From Euclidia mi (taxonomy: Eukaryota; Arthropoda; Insecta; Lepidoptera; Erebidae): a DNA stretch of 64,000 nt. The stretch is from assembly GCA_944739405.2 (NCBI GenBank), contig OX123209.2, positions 11,798,217 to 11,862,216 of the forward strand, in the 5' to 3' direction. Shown piece by piece: positions 63,910-64,000 of the stretch. Under the pieces are notes generated by a model, which saw nothing but the letters and a program-made list of their open reading frames with translations, searched no databases and had not been told where the DNA came from. Both the position numbers and the translations under genes were made by a program. The number at the start of each line of letters is the position of its first letter. Position 1 is the first letter of the stretch.

Positions 63910-64000
63910 TTATTTATTTATAGTCTTACGCCTGTATCCCCGCAGAGGTGTAAATATTACACCCACATTTCGCCATGAATTTTTAGGTCCCACGTAATAC
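63910..64000 (-). repeat. Family A SINE, cut by the window edge
   Basis: TTATAGTCTTACGCCTGTATC, then CCACATTTCGCCATGAATT and GGTCCCACGTAATAC, the 3' half of family A in minus orientation. Confidence 0.8.

Overview
The window is nuclear DNA of an insect, almost certainly a moth or butterfly (Lepidoptera). This rests on spliced genes with GT/AG introns, AT-rich spacers, a melanotransferrin/transferrin-2 gene, and a very dense load of tRNA-headed SINEs, RTE-type LINE pieces and hAT-like elements of the kind that crowd lepidopteran introns. The species cannot be named from the sequence. Host genes occupy little of the window; most of it is layered transposable-element debris, much of it with target-site duplications (TSDs) that can still be read.

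Host genes, left to right: a first coding exon of an unidentified gene leaving the left edge (207-338, minus); a single-exon SmD1 core spliceosomal protein (9614-9994, plus); a three-exon gene for an unrecognised, very basic protein of about 279 residues (22909-28031, plus); an intronless BARD1-like RING/ankyrin/BRCT protein (30189-31778, minus); and a transferrin-2/melanotransferrin gene with ten confidently placed exons (33182-46526, minus) whose 5' exon is uncertain. These look like independent neighbours, not a functional cluster.

Mobile DNA, region by region. 1.1-6.2 kb: relic of a THAP-domain, P-element-like transposase. 6.5-8.0 kb: a long fold-back element. 14.0-16.9 kb: a hAT-like element holding the endonuclease half of an RTE LINE. 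17.2-20.7 kb: a Ty3/gypsy element with both LTRs but no protease, reverse transcriptase or RNase H. 20.8-22.4 kb: a hAT-like element filled with a 43-46 bp minisatellite. 25.6-27.3 kb: another hAT-like element holding the reverse-transcriptase half of an RTE LINE. 29.3-29.9 kb: two nested terminal-inverted-repeat (TIR) elements. The transferrin introns (33-46 kb) carry a piggyBac-like element, a 115 bp hAT MITE, a Harbinger inside a SINE and many SINEs. 46-64 kb: more SINEs, a 5S-rRNA-like SINE, two copies of a fold-back hAT-like family, a 1.7 kb TIR element with internal repeated motifs, a 260 bp hAT MITE and a 1.0 kb hAT remnant at 62-63 kb.

The observations most worth following are: the minisatellite apparently grown from the terminal sequence of a hAT-like element, with a 115 bp relative in a transferrin intron; SINE families that share 3' tails with LINE fragments in the same window; a SINE whose 5' part is inverted; the 5S-derived SINE; a perfect 42 bp palindrome upstream of SmD1; and the unidentified three-exon gene. 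I found no CRISPR array, operon or prokaryote-type system. All homology calls come from reading motifs by eye, not from database searches.
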